A stretch of 64,000 nt of DNA from Pontederia crassipes (taxonomy: Eukaryota > Streptophyta > Magnoliopsida > Commelinales > Pontederiaceae), in NCBI GenBank assembly GCA_030549335.1, contig CM060197.1:45287654-45351653 (forward strand). The letters run 5' to 3'. The translations under genes were made by a program, and so were the position numbers. Each line of letters starts with the position of its first letter. Within the stretch, counting starts at the first letter, position 1. Under the pieces are notes generated by a model. That model was not told the origin of the DNA and did not search any database. It saw only the letters and a program-made list of their open reading frames with translations. Shown in pieces: positions 32,013-42,117 of the stretch.

Positions 32013-34905
32013 CATCTAACTTAATTATGGATGGAATGGAATAAGTTGTCAATGCATTATCACTAGCTGATCACAATAGATTTTTATCCCATTTTAGATG
32101 CATTTCACCCATATCGAGCCCCTATTTTGCATAACTTTTGGCCAATTATGTTTGGAATGCAAGGATTGTGATAACTAGTTGATCTTTCTCATTTTATACT
32201 TGATTTCATATGCAAAGAGGCTCTGAATTGTCAAAATTCATAAATATTTTAATTCTATGCCAAGTTATTATTTTTAGGACAAGTTATCACTCCAAATGCA
32301 CAAGTTATCATTATTTTGATTTAACTGATTTTCAGTGATTATTCTGCCCTAAATCCATTGCCATCATGAATGAATCATATTTGGATGATCATATTTCAAC
32401 TTGTGCAAAATTATCAATCCATTTGAACAAATTATCATTTTTCAATGCCAAGTTATTGTTTAAGGACAAAACTATTATTTCGATATGCAAAACCATCAAT
32501 TCTACACAAAAGCATTAAGCAATTATTAAATAATGTCTTAACTCATTACTGTTCAAATTTCATCATATTTAGACAACCACAACCAAAGTTATGACAAGTT
32601 ATCATTTTTATGGCATCAAGTTATCGTTTTTGGCACCCAAGTTATCATTCCTATGAAATCTTATCCACATTTGATTTCTGACCTCATTCACTTGCCACAC
32701 TAATTCCTTTGATGCCTTTAATGCTTTGAACCACTCAAATTTGGACAAATTTCATGAAATATGCAAAGTTATCATTCCGGGCCTCAAAACTATTATTTTT
32801 TACTATGGATTTTAATTCTGCATAACACCAAACCCCATTTGATAATTGAGCTGACATTTTCTTGCTGTTTTAATCCTTATTTGTTTAAATCTTATTAGAA
32901 GACTTTGATGCTTGCTGTTTTGGCTCTTATTGTAGGTGAATGAAGCTGAAAAAGGGGAGACCACTTGCTTTTGCTGTCCAAAAAGCTATCACAGCAGTAG
33001 ATATTTTCAAGCCCTGGACACTTGGCTCACATCATAGGCTATGGGATATTTGGATGCTGATCTAAGGGTGATTATATATAAGCTGAAGAAATCCTGAAAT
33101 TAGGGGGAGGCCGGCCATTGCAAGAAGGAAGCAAGGATTGGAGCTGATTGGAGTGGAAGGAGCTGGAGCATTGCTGATTTCTGTCGATAGCCCTCATTTC
33201 AGGATGAATAGCTTCTATTCTTCATTATATTTTGTATTAAACCTTGTAAATATGAGGAGCTAAATCTTATGTCTCCTAGGATAGGGTAGTAATCTAGATT
33301 AATTGTGGATGGATTAAGGACAAATCTGAATTCCTGCACTGATTTCAATTCTATTTCTTGAAATCTGTTTTACATGAATCTGATTCTTGACATTGTAGGG
33401 TCCTGATTGTAGCTACAACTGAGAAGTTATCATTTGATCTAATCTTGTTCAGAAATGAATCAAGAATCAATGCCCGAGAAGTTGTCATTTGATCTAATCT
33501 TGTTTAGAAATGAATCAAGAATCAATGCCAAGTTTCTAGGTTCTAATCCAATTATAAATCTGAAATTTGAATTCTGAAATCTATTTTTTTCCCCCAAATC
33601 TGATTTCTGAATTCTGTCAAATCTGTTTCTATCATTGTTGAGCCCTGATTTAATTGATAACTGAGAGGTTACTTATGGTTTCATTCTTGTTCAAAAATGA
33701 ATCAAGAGGCAATGGCGTTTCCAAGTTTATAATCCCTGATTTATTGCAAACTTTTGAATGCTGATTTCTGATTTTCCTTTTGCTGATTTCCTAAATCTTT
33801 GGATTCTAATTTACTGTTGTAAACCCTTGATTTCATTAAATCATTGAGAAGTGAATCCTAGGGATACTTTGTTGTTCAGAGATGAACCAAAAAGCAATGG
33901 CAAATCTGAATTCCAATGAGTGATATGTGTTGAATTTCAATGTTGTTAGGTGCTGATTTCTGAATTTTCTGATTGCTGAAATCCTGAAATTGTGGAACCT
34001 GTCTTGTTATTATTAAAGCCCTGGTTTCATTAATCACTGAGAGTGATTTTAAGGTTATCTTGATGTTCAGATATGGACCAAGAATGCAATGACATTGTTG
34101 AATTCCCATATGAAATGTAAGTGCTGATTTCATTCAATCCCTTGGTAAAAATGTGGATTTCATTTGAATTTACAGCTGAGAGGCTGATTTAAAATTCTCT
34201 TGTAGTTTAGAGATAAACCAAGAAGCATTTGCATCAATATTGGATTGATTTCATCTGTGTTTAGTTGATTGAAGCATTTCCCTCTTTTCCAAAGTGCAAA
34301 TTGAAAGTTATCATTTCAGATTTCACTAAATCATTGAAATTCAGCAAGGAACTAAATTTTGAATCTAATGTTGACTTGATTTCAATCAGGACCTCTTCTA
34401 ATTCAACTTAGCTAATCAATCATATGAGGATATGATGATTAGTTCAAGGTTAAGCAAGCTGTGAAAACAAAATTTTTTCAAGTTGGATTAAATTTGAATT
34501 TTAATTGATAACTTATTTCATTCCATCCATAATTAAGTTAGATGAATCCCAACTCATAGGAGAACCTTCCTCATTGATAGTTAAACCCCTTGAACCTCTA
34601 GTTTAGCATTTTATAATTCAGTTTAGATAACTTTTCAAAAATCCCAAAACAATTATCATTTTAGTCCTTTTTAGAAATCGGTTTTAACTTTCTCTCAAAT
34701 TCTTAGATTTTTAATTTTAGTTAAGGCTAATCTAAATTGTTTAGAGAGTCTTAGGCGTCAAATCACTATGGATACGACATTTGGGTAAATTATAATTGAC
34801 CTGTATACTTGCAGTAGAAAGTGAATTAGGGAGTTAAATCAAAAATTGAAAAATCTGAAATTTGACCCCAAAATCAGCAAGTTATCACTACACCCCTTTA
34901 TTTCA
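32012..34905 (+). mobile_element. LTR-like insertion splitting the L1 endonuclease
   Basis: L1 endonuclease reading stops at PEDKPGGA (34906) and resumes at TPFTFKK (about 32012), bracketing about 2.9 kb of unrelated DNA. Its right end, CACTTATCA, is preceded by 'ctatggatacgacatttgg' and 'gtatacttgcag', typical of the 3' end of large plant Ty3-type LTRs in plus orientation. A TATA box (ttatatataag, near 33072) supports that polarity. No coding domain is present. The left end, 32012-32056, is an inverted copy of 34495-34555, so it is rearranged and no TSD is clear. Internally it carries motif arrays at 32280-32660 and 33400-34260. Confidence 0.65.
33400..34260 (+). repeat. Degenerate tandem repeats of about 185 bp
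   Basis: A unit marked by 'ctgagaagttatc ... ttgttcagaaatgaa(t/c)caagaa.caatg' recurs at about 33453, 33509, 33697, 33881, 34074 and 34212. Spacings are mostly 184-193 bp, with one 56-bp and one 138-bp step. It lies in the downstream half of the LTR-like insertion. Confidence 0.65.
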
Positions 34906-35345
34906 CTTATCAGGCTCCCCCAGGCTTATCCTCAGGTAGGCATATATAATTCATATGCTCCATGATTAACTAGGGAATGTCTTCTATGTTCATATTTTCT
35001 AAAGATAGCCATAATTCATTTCTGTTCACAAGTAAGTTACTGATATAAATAGCAGTTAAGAGAAAAGAAAAGTCATCTACAGTAACGACTACATTCACAT
35101 GTTGAGATCGGGAATTAATTAAAGAGACTTGAGCAATACCAATTTGCTAGGTGATGATTATAGATCCAGCCTAAAAACATCAGTCCAATTGCTACCAAGA
35201 TGTTTAATAATGAATTCAGAGGACTTATTAATAGCGTGAGTTTCCAACAGAATGATGATCAGGAGTATGCTCCTGGATCAGGTTCCTCAACTTGTCCCGA
35301 ACTTTACTTCTGAGGGCACCTCGACAATTTCATACGAGAGTCTTC
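34906..35345 (-). pseudogene. L1 ORF2 endonuclease, N-terminal half
   Basis: On the minus strand, NCRGALRSKVRDKLRNLIQE lies at the start (the family's WNCRGA, with TGG now TGA). It is followed by a LETHAINKSSEFIIKHLGSN stretch carrying the ETH motif, and ends at YICLPEDKPGGA next to the nested insertion. These are N-terminal AP-endonuclease motifs of plant L1 ORF2. Several stops and frame changes are present. Confidence 0.75.
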
Positions 35346-35349
35346 ATTT

Positions 35350-36760
35350 GATTTGAAAGGGGGGTTGAAGCATCCTCCGGGCCCTGCATCGGGTGGGGAG
35401 AGAGTTAGAGTGATTATGTAGGGAGGATGGTTTACCTTTTTTCTTCTTGTCGCCTTTCTTTTTAGAGAAATTTGGGGACGAAGTGGAGAAACGAGTGGTG
35501 GCCTTCCGACTACGGCGCTCCGGATAGGCGTCCACCTGAATCTCCTCCTCGACTTCCTCTGAATCATCCTCGGTCTCATCTACTGATTCTCTTCATGGGG
35601 AGTTAAGCGTTCTAGAACCTAAACGACTAGATCTTCATGTACCTGCACAGGTTTGGAAGAGGAAGGATTTTTAGAAGCATGCATCAAGGGGATTAGGCGG
35701 AGGGGAGAAAGGGAATTAGGGTTTGAATAAGCCAGGGTGGCGGTTGTCCCCGAAATGTGATTAAAGACCTTAGGAGACCCCCGGATCACCGATCGATGAG
35801 GGGAGAGTTCACGTGGCATCATCGTAGCAACTTGTCCTACTACTTGACCCCCACGTGATCTGCAACGGTCCGCGAAGTAGTGGAAGACAGCTGCATAGGT
35901 TCACTCGTCCTGCAATCCGGCACGTGAAGAGAGAAGGTATCTGATGCACCCATGAGATCACCATTGGGAAATCTAGGAGTACGTGGATGGTTAGGATTGA
36001 GGGAGGGTAGGGAATCCGGAATGCTACCAAGGCCCAATTCAAGAGGTCGAGCTGACTAGCGGCGAGTGAACCTTGGACAGTCCGGTTCACGTGGGTACCC
36101 TGAGCGGTCAGATGCAGAAACATCCGCCCCCGGTTGCCGGCAACGTGAGCCCAAGTGCCGTACAGCAAGAGACCGTCCTTCCCTGTCGGCGACAAACTAG
36201 ATTCACTTTGCCGACAAGGCCTAATCAAGCTCAATACATACCGTAGTATACCTGAAACGTTCTCCTTTGATGGTATATTGATCAATTTTCAGCGGCTTGC
36301 CAAAAAACTGGTGATACGCAAGATGGTGCTGGCATCTCCAAACTCATAGGATAGCCCGGAGAGTTGGATCCACACTGTGTAGGTAGATAATAGTTCATCA
36401 TGTGGCCAGAAAAAGGCCTTGGCCTGTGAAACATGAAGAAAATTCCCATTAAAGGATCAGGGGCTTCGAGTTAGAATACTTAACCTGTCTTCCTCGGATT
36501 TGAACTTGAAGATGAAGTAAGGTTCCCTAGTTTCATGATTTGAAAGGGGGCGACAGTAGATCATAGTGCCGTAAGCTCATTCTTGAGAGCATCTAGCGAA
36601 CCCGCACCGGTAACTAGCCTTCCCAGGAGAGCAAGCTTCAGATCTTTTGATGGATGGGCGACTTCTTTTGCATGGATGACTACCTCATCTTTTGAGGCAT
36701 GATAGGTTCTACTTGAGAGTGCAGACAAGCGACGTCCAGCCAGCTACACTTGGGGCCAGC
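35350..36760 (-). pseudogene. L1 ORF1 (DUF4283-type nucleic-acid-binding protein), broken
   Basis: Minus-strand text in order: DLKLALLGRLVTGAGSLDAL, KNELTAL (stop in place of W) STVAPFQIMKLGNPYFIFKF, KSEEDRLSILTRSPWSF, FLHVSQAKAFFWP, VWIQLSGLSYEFGD, KPLKIDQYTIKGERFRYTTV, CIELD. This is the DUF4283 architecture of plant L1 ORF1. A basic C-terminal stretch (about 35470-35440: KKKGDKKKKG) follows. Nonsense codons and frameshifts divide it, so it is inactive. Open pieces within it (for example 35809-36285) are fragments or shadow frames. Confidence 0.7.
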
Positions 36761-37160
36761 CGGATTAGGGAGGAGAGGGGGAGAGAGAAGCCGAGGGGGG
36801 GAGGAGTTTAGGGTTTGACAGTGTCGGAGGAGGAGGGGGGTCTAGGGGAGGTGGGTTGGCCAGTTTTGTTTGGTTGCACGTGATGATGAAGCTACACGGG
36901 GAGAAGGCCTTTGAATATGTAGCAACAAATTTGACTCCGCATATGCCTAAATAAGGTAGTAAAGTTCTACAATTCTGTAAGAACCACACTGTAAATTCAT
37001 TAGAGCAAAATAAGTAGCATCAGGATTAGACTCAAAACAAGGGGAAGCATTTTAGAAAGGTATTAGCACGATGAGGAACAAGAGAAGTAGAACTGGTGAA
37101 ATTGATGAAAATAGAAAATTTACATGAAAAGATCAGATGTTCAAGCCGCCGATGTCTGCT

Positions 37161-38275
37161 TCAATCGCAGGATCGTCCTCGTGTCTGATCAGACTCAGAA
37201 TTCATCTAAACCAATAAACATGCAAGAGACGAATTAATAAAATGGTGGTTTATTTCTTGTTTATTCTGACCAATTACTTTTAACAGGTCCACTATATGCA
37301 TAAGAAGTAATGTATCACAATGACAAACAATAAACTATCTGATAGCCGTTTGTTTACTCATTTTCTTCTATTGTTGACATGAGAAGAAAAAAAGAGATCC
37401 AACCGGGAGCTTTTCAAATTAGCCGAATTCAAAGAAATTTTATATGAAATGTTCGGACGTTAAACTCACCGACAACCCTTCAACCCAATAATCATCATCC
37501 TCCTGTTCAGACACTGGATCCATCTGCATTGGCAAGCATGAATCAGAAGAATTAGTAAATATTAGTTTCACTTGTTCATTAATAGAAGTGTGGAAATGTC
37601 CTCAGTTCACCTGAAGATCGCCTGAGCCGTCACAAATTCGATGCTGGTACCAACTCTTAGCAAATGGGGATTGATGTATCTGCACGTCCTGCACGTTGGG
37701 AGGGAGGCTCTCGTCCGGAGGGATCTGTAGGTGACGGCAATTGCGAATCTCCAAATGCTGAAGTGAAGCGAGGTTGCCAAATCCCCTTATAAACCTCAAT
37801 TCCTCGCAGCAACGAATACTTGACTTCTTAATTGAGCGTAGGATTTGGCTATCAGGAAAAATAAAAGAGTCGTCCTTCAATTTGATTATGAACAAATCTT
37901 GGAGCATCGGTAAGCAATCACTGAAGATGAGGATCTCGGGATTCCACTCTAAGCAAAGTGACTAATGAAGAGATGGGAGCCTTAATATAGGACAGCGACT
38001 AATGAAGAGTCTCTCAAGAGCCTTAACATAGCTTTGGGCATTTGAACAAACAAAGATCCTCCAGTGACGAGAAGCTACTTCTCTTTGCATCTTTTTCTTT
38101 TGTAGTCGCATCATCGGCAGGACTCGACGAACAGAGCAACTCACGCCCAACAGTTTCCACTCTTTCCATTCGTCCTATATCAAGACATTTTAAACGAGGC
38201 AGCTGACCAAGTGATGGCAGAGATGTGATCTTGGGACAGAGTAAAAATAATTCTTCGAGTTTTGGAGAAGGAACC
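37161..38275 (-). pseudogene. R2: 3' fragment of a CNL receptor
   Basis: Matches R1 from about 22473 to its 3' end. Minus-strand text includes SPKLEELFLLCPKITSLPSL, RVETVGRELLCSSSP, then FPDSQILRSIKKSSIRCCEE and PPNVQDVQIHQSPFAKSWYQ, ending DLQ|GTGAAC at 37611. Exon 2 (37523-37470) is open with intact splice sites. Exon 3 (from 37205) has a one-base insertion that changes MNSESEQ... to MNSESDQTRGRSCD and stops early. Frame changes occur within the LRR. The coiled coil, NB-ARC and first LRRs are missing: upstream of 38275 the sequence is unrelated. R2 is head-to-tail with R1 and R3. Confidence 0.85.
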
Positions 38276-38705
38276 TGTTCAAACTCTGTCGTAGCCCAGC
38301 CCACTGCATATGGGTCCAGCACTCTAAGCCCAACACGAAATTACCAGATTTCTTAAAAAAAATCCTCCAAGTGATCAGTACAAAAGGCAAGAATGTGATC
38401 AGCCGACCTATTTTGTTTCCTTTTCTGCTGTGAACTTTTCCAGGAGAAGGGTTTGATCTTCTGCCCTTTTTTCTTTAGATCCTTGCTTCCATATTATTTG
38501 TAGGCTGAGTTACTAACAAGGTCTGAACCTTTATGGTCGGAACTGCAGAGATCGTTCTTCTTCATGCCCAAGAATCACCTTCACAGCAGCTAGACTCTCC
38601 TTCCAGCACCTCACCATAAGATGAGTAAGCTAAATTCTTCAATCTAAAGAGCTCCTAACTCTTCTTGCTATGCAGGAGGCAGCAAACAAAAAGGGAACTC
38701 ACAGG

Positions 38706-39357
38706 GTCGTTTGGCAACAAAATTAGGCATTCTATCAAGTTCTCATAATTCTAATTATGTTTTAATGAAGTGAAATTTGATGATGAGAAATAATGTAGTT
38801 CATGTGTTAGGAAAAAGTAGATGTGATGGATTAATTTTTGATGAATTTTGAAATAAAAATTAATATTATAAATATAAAATAAAATATTGTTAATAAATAA
38901 AACAAAAGTAAAAAATAAAAATTTTGTTCAAAAAATTTCCGTAGAAAAATATATTACTTAAATATCAAGAAATCAGATTTTTAATAAATTATATATAGTA
39001 AAATATTAAAATTTTTTAATTAAATAACAAGTAAAAAATATATTACATTAATATGTTATAATAAATAATTTATCATTTAGTAAATAAATTATTTTATGAG
39101 TTACATGTGTGTGAGAAAAAAAATAAAAAGAGTAAATGAATAAATGAAATTGAAAAAAAAAGTAACACGTCAACTTCAAAAAAAAAAAAAAGGCAAAACT
39201 TGCTATAGTACCTGGTTTCATCGGGAAAGGAAAAAAGAGGTCACGTGACTCCTTTTTTTGGAACTGAGTTTCGTTTCGGGTTCCGCCAAACATCACGTCG
39301 TTTGGCGAAACCGACTGGAACCAGGCGGAATCCTGGTTCGGTTGCCAAACAGGGCCA
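38706..39357. mobile_element. MITE-like element with GTTTGGCAAC ends
   Basis: Left end GGTCGTTTGGCAACA; the right end reverse-complemented is GGCCCTGTTTGGCAACC. The AT-rich interior has no ORF with recognisable domains. It lies in the gap where R2's missing N-terminal part should be. The TSD is not resolved (at most 'aca'), so the superfamily is open (hAT or PIF-like). Confidence 0.55.
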
Positions 39358-40145
39358 CAAGGTTCAACATTTTTTTGTGCTTTTTTTATTTCGATTCTTC
39401 ATTATATTTTAATTAGTAAAATATTATTAATTACTAGTTAATGTTAATATTATTCATTAAAATATTTTAATATTATCTTAAATATTAATTAATTAAATAT
39501 TTTATTTATTAACATATTTTCATTTAGTTTATAAAATAATAACTTTAACGTAATATAAATAATTTGTGAATTATAATATTAACGACATATGAAATAATAC
39601 ATTATAATAATATTATTTTTTGTAAACAATAAATTGTAATATTAACATAAATACTTTTCATAAATTATAATATTAATATAAATAATTTTCATAAATTATT
39701 ATTTTAGTTAAATATATATAATATTTTAATTTATTATAATTTTATACTTTATAAAATAATAAATTATATCTTTAATTCTTACTTTTTATTCAAACACCCA
39801 TTAAAATTTATCTGACAACTTTTCAAATTCTCAACAATACACTTTTTATCCAGACATCACATCTAAATTTTTCTATCAAATTAGTAAGTTTCTAAAAACT
39901 TACTGGAACTTAAAATCCTCAATCCCTACTTTGCAACTTTTCTAGACCAAAATCTCATATTTTGTATATAAATTCATCCAGATAGCTAAAAACAATTCAA
40001 AAAATAATTTTCTCAAAATAAATTGAATAACTCCTTTCTTAAACACAAAGATTTCCTAAAAAGCTAATTTAATATCCTAACTCAAGCATGATTTTTCGTG
40101 CATCATAAAACTACAATAAACTGCTTTTATCTCAATTTTTTATTA
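39358..40145. other. AT-rich intergenic DNA
   Basis: Nothing recognised apart from runs of A/T. No gene. Confidence 0.45.
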
Positions 40146-40148
40146 TAC

Positions 40149-40850
40149 AATGTCCGGAGAGTTTGCAATTTTTTTTTCCAAGGATTCAAATAACTATGAT
40201 AAGACAAGTTTTGACAAGTGTCTTCGTAATCCATTCTTTTTTCAAGTAAAAACATTTTTAGAATGTTTGGTTATATCTTTAAAAAGCTTTTCGTAATTAA
40301 AAAATAAATATTTGTATAATTATATTATTAAAATAATAAATGGTTGCAAACTAGCCGTCTTAAACCGCTAGCTTAAAACGCCAAATTGCACCAATTCCGA
40401 GTCTTCAAACAATTTGTGTACCAAAGCGCAAGTAATTTTGCGCCACTAAAAGAGGGGCAAAACCTTCTACTAAAAAAATAAAACAAAAAAAATGAAAAAT
40501 AGAGTGCACAACCTTCTATTAAAAAACTAAGCTGCTTAATCATTGGAAGGCACCGTGATAAAAGCCTTCTCAGAATTGAAAGCTGCAAGTAGCAACAGTG
40601 CTTCTGTAATGATGTTGCCATTAGTTATGTGGAGTAGGGCCTCTGAAATGCTTCATATCTTAGTATCGGTGTCGTGTTCTCTGTGTCTAATCAATGTGGA
40701 CTTCTTTAAAGCATGCATAAATGGAACTTTTCTTCCCAATATCATGCTTGGAATTAGTTGCCTAGGGGGTACACAATGCAGAGTAACATGTTAGAAGAGT
40801 AGTTTCAGTCATGCATTAACTAAGTTTCAGTCAAACTTTTTTTTTAGTTT
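40149..40850. repeat. Inter-receptor spacer block X' (relative of 27781-28355)
   Basis: Aligned with block X, with about 200 bp extra at 40520-40735 that has no counterpart there. Open frames here (for example 40543-40794) are not conserved with block X and I do not call them genes. Confidence 0.65.
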
Positions 40851-41379
40851 ATTTTTTATATTATTATTAGGGGACTTCTAGTGTATTTTTTTTACTTTCT
40901 TTTTTTCAAAAAGAGTTAATTATCTATTTATGTACCTTTTTTTACTTCAATTCCTTAAGAAAGAAAGAGAAATGACGCACCTCAGGACACGAGAAATTCG
41001 ATGGCCCCATGATGTGCCAGCATGCTTCTTTTTCATGTTGAAAGTAGCACTTTTCCTATCTCGTATCACCTTTCTTAAAACAACTTACATTTTTTTTATG
41101 AAATTAATTAAAGGCCACAAAGCATTCCCTTAATTGACTAATACTATTGACAAATGCTGTCAGAGGTGCTTGGTAGATTCGGAGTAGGTTACTCGCTAGC
41201 ATAACTTTGATAATAAGATCTCTGTAATTGTGGAGAAACTTCCAGATAGAAAGCAGTTTTACCAGAATTGCTCCGATCATCATCATTTTAATGCTACCAT
41301 GGCTAAATCATTGCGGCTTGGCTTCAAAGGATTACTTGATGCATTACTGTCATTAAAAAGAATCGTATGGTTGCTATAT

Positions 41380-41756
41380 ATTGATCGAATCCCCTAATCC
41401 CCCCTCCTCCTATCTTCATCCATCTACCCTCCCAACCTTCTGATCATCTTCTGCATTCTCTCTCTCCCCCTCACATCTCTCGAGCATCATCATCTCTTAT
41501 GCCCATTCACCTTCAAGGCAGATGTAGCAAAATCCTAATGGATACAAACTTCAATGTTCTCATAGTTGGGACAGTTCCGAATGTTATCAGTCCAAATGGA
41601 TTTATCTCTCCGCCTTTATGTAACACACACTTTATTTCAAACTTATCCTTTCGGCCTCATTTGGTTGTTAATACCTCTTTCACATACACTAGAGCACCAG
41701 TAACCTCTTTCACATCACTATGTGAACTTGTGCAGCACATATATTAATTAGTTTGG
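41380..41756 (+). other. CT-rich stretch followed by a short unrecognised ORF
   Basis: A C/T-rich segment (41395-41490) resembling a plant 5' leader precedes an 82-codon open frame (41499-41747, starts MPIHLQGRCSKIL). No domain is recognised and there is no second copy for comparison. It may be a captured first exon or chance. Confidence 0.2.
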
Positions 41757-41830
41757 ATCACATCTTCGCCAGCAATGACAAGTATGCAACCATATAAAAC
41801 TATGTCAAATGGACACTTACAGCCGAAACT
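41757..41830. repeat. Displaced copy of the receptor 5' flank
   Basis: 'cacatcttcg.cagcaatgacaagtatgcaa' and the following bases match the R1 flank at 25078-25140 in the same orientation. It is not attached to a receptor start here, so it marks a rearrangement in the R2-R3 interval. Confidence 0.6.
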
Positions 41831-42117
41831 AATGACTTCTTTATATTAGTTAATTAATGTTGACTGTGATATATAAATTAAGTCAATGGCCGCTTACAGC
41901 AAAGCAAATGGTTGAATGAAAGGTGCTTTGTGGAAAAAAAGGGACATACCAAGTACTTTTAGTATATACAGACCCTAAGTTCCAACTCATATTATATTTT
42001 TTTTACTTTTTATCTTTTGCTACTAAGTTTTTTATTCAGTTTATTTAACATATTTATATTTCATTTTAATGTTCTACTTGTGTATATCATATTACAAGGC
42101 AATCAAGATCTGATATA

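Larger units (their letters stand above)
28381..36868 (-). mobile_element. L1-type LINE, minus strand, with 11-bp TSD and a nested LTR
   Basis: Flanked by tttggttgcac at 28370-28380 and 36869-36879. On the minus strand it begins with a C-rich 5' leader, then ORF1 (DUF4283-like), ORF2 (endonuclease, RT, zinc-binding, RNase H) and a short poly-A at 28388-28381. Without the nested insertion at about 32012-34905 it is about 5.6 kb, the normal size of a full-length plant L1. Many TGA codons sit where the family has TGG, as expected from C-to-T decay of methylated DNA. It inserted into the R1-R2 spacer. Confidence 0.85.

Noticed and set aside
40543-40794. 83-codon open frame in block X'
   Set aside because: Much of it falls in the part absent from block X, with no domain and no second copy to support it.
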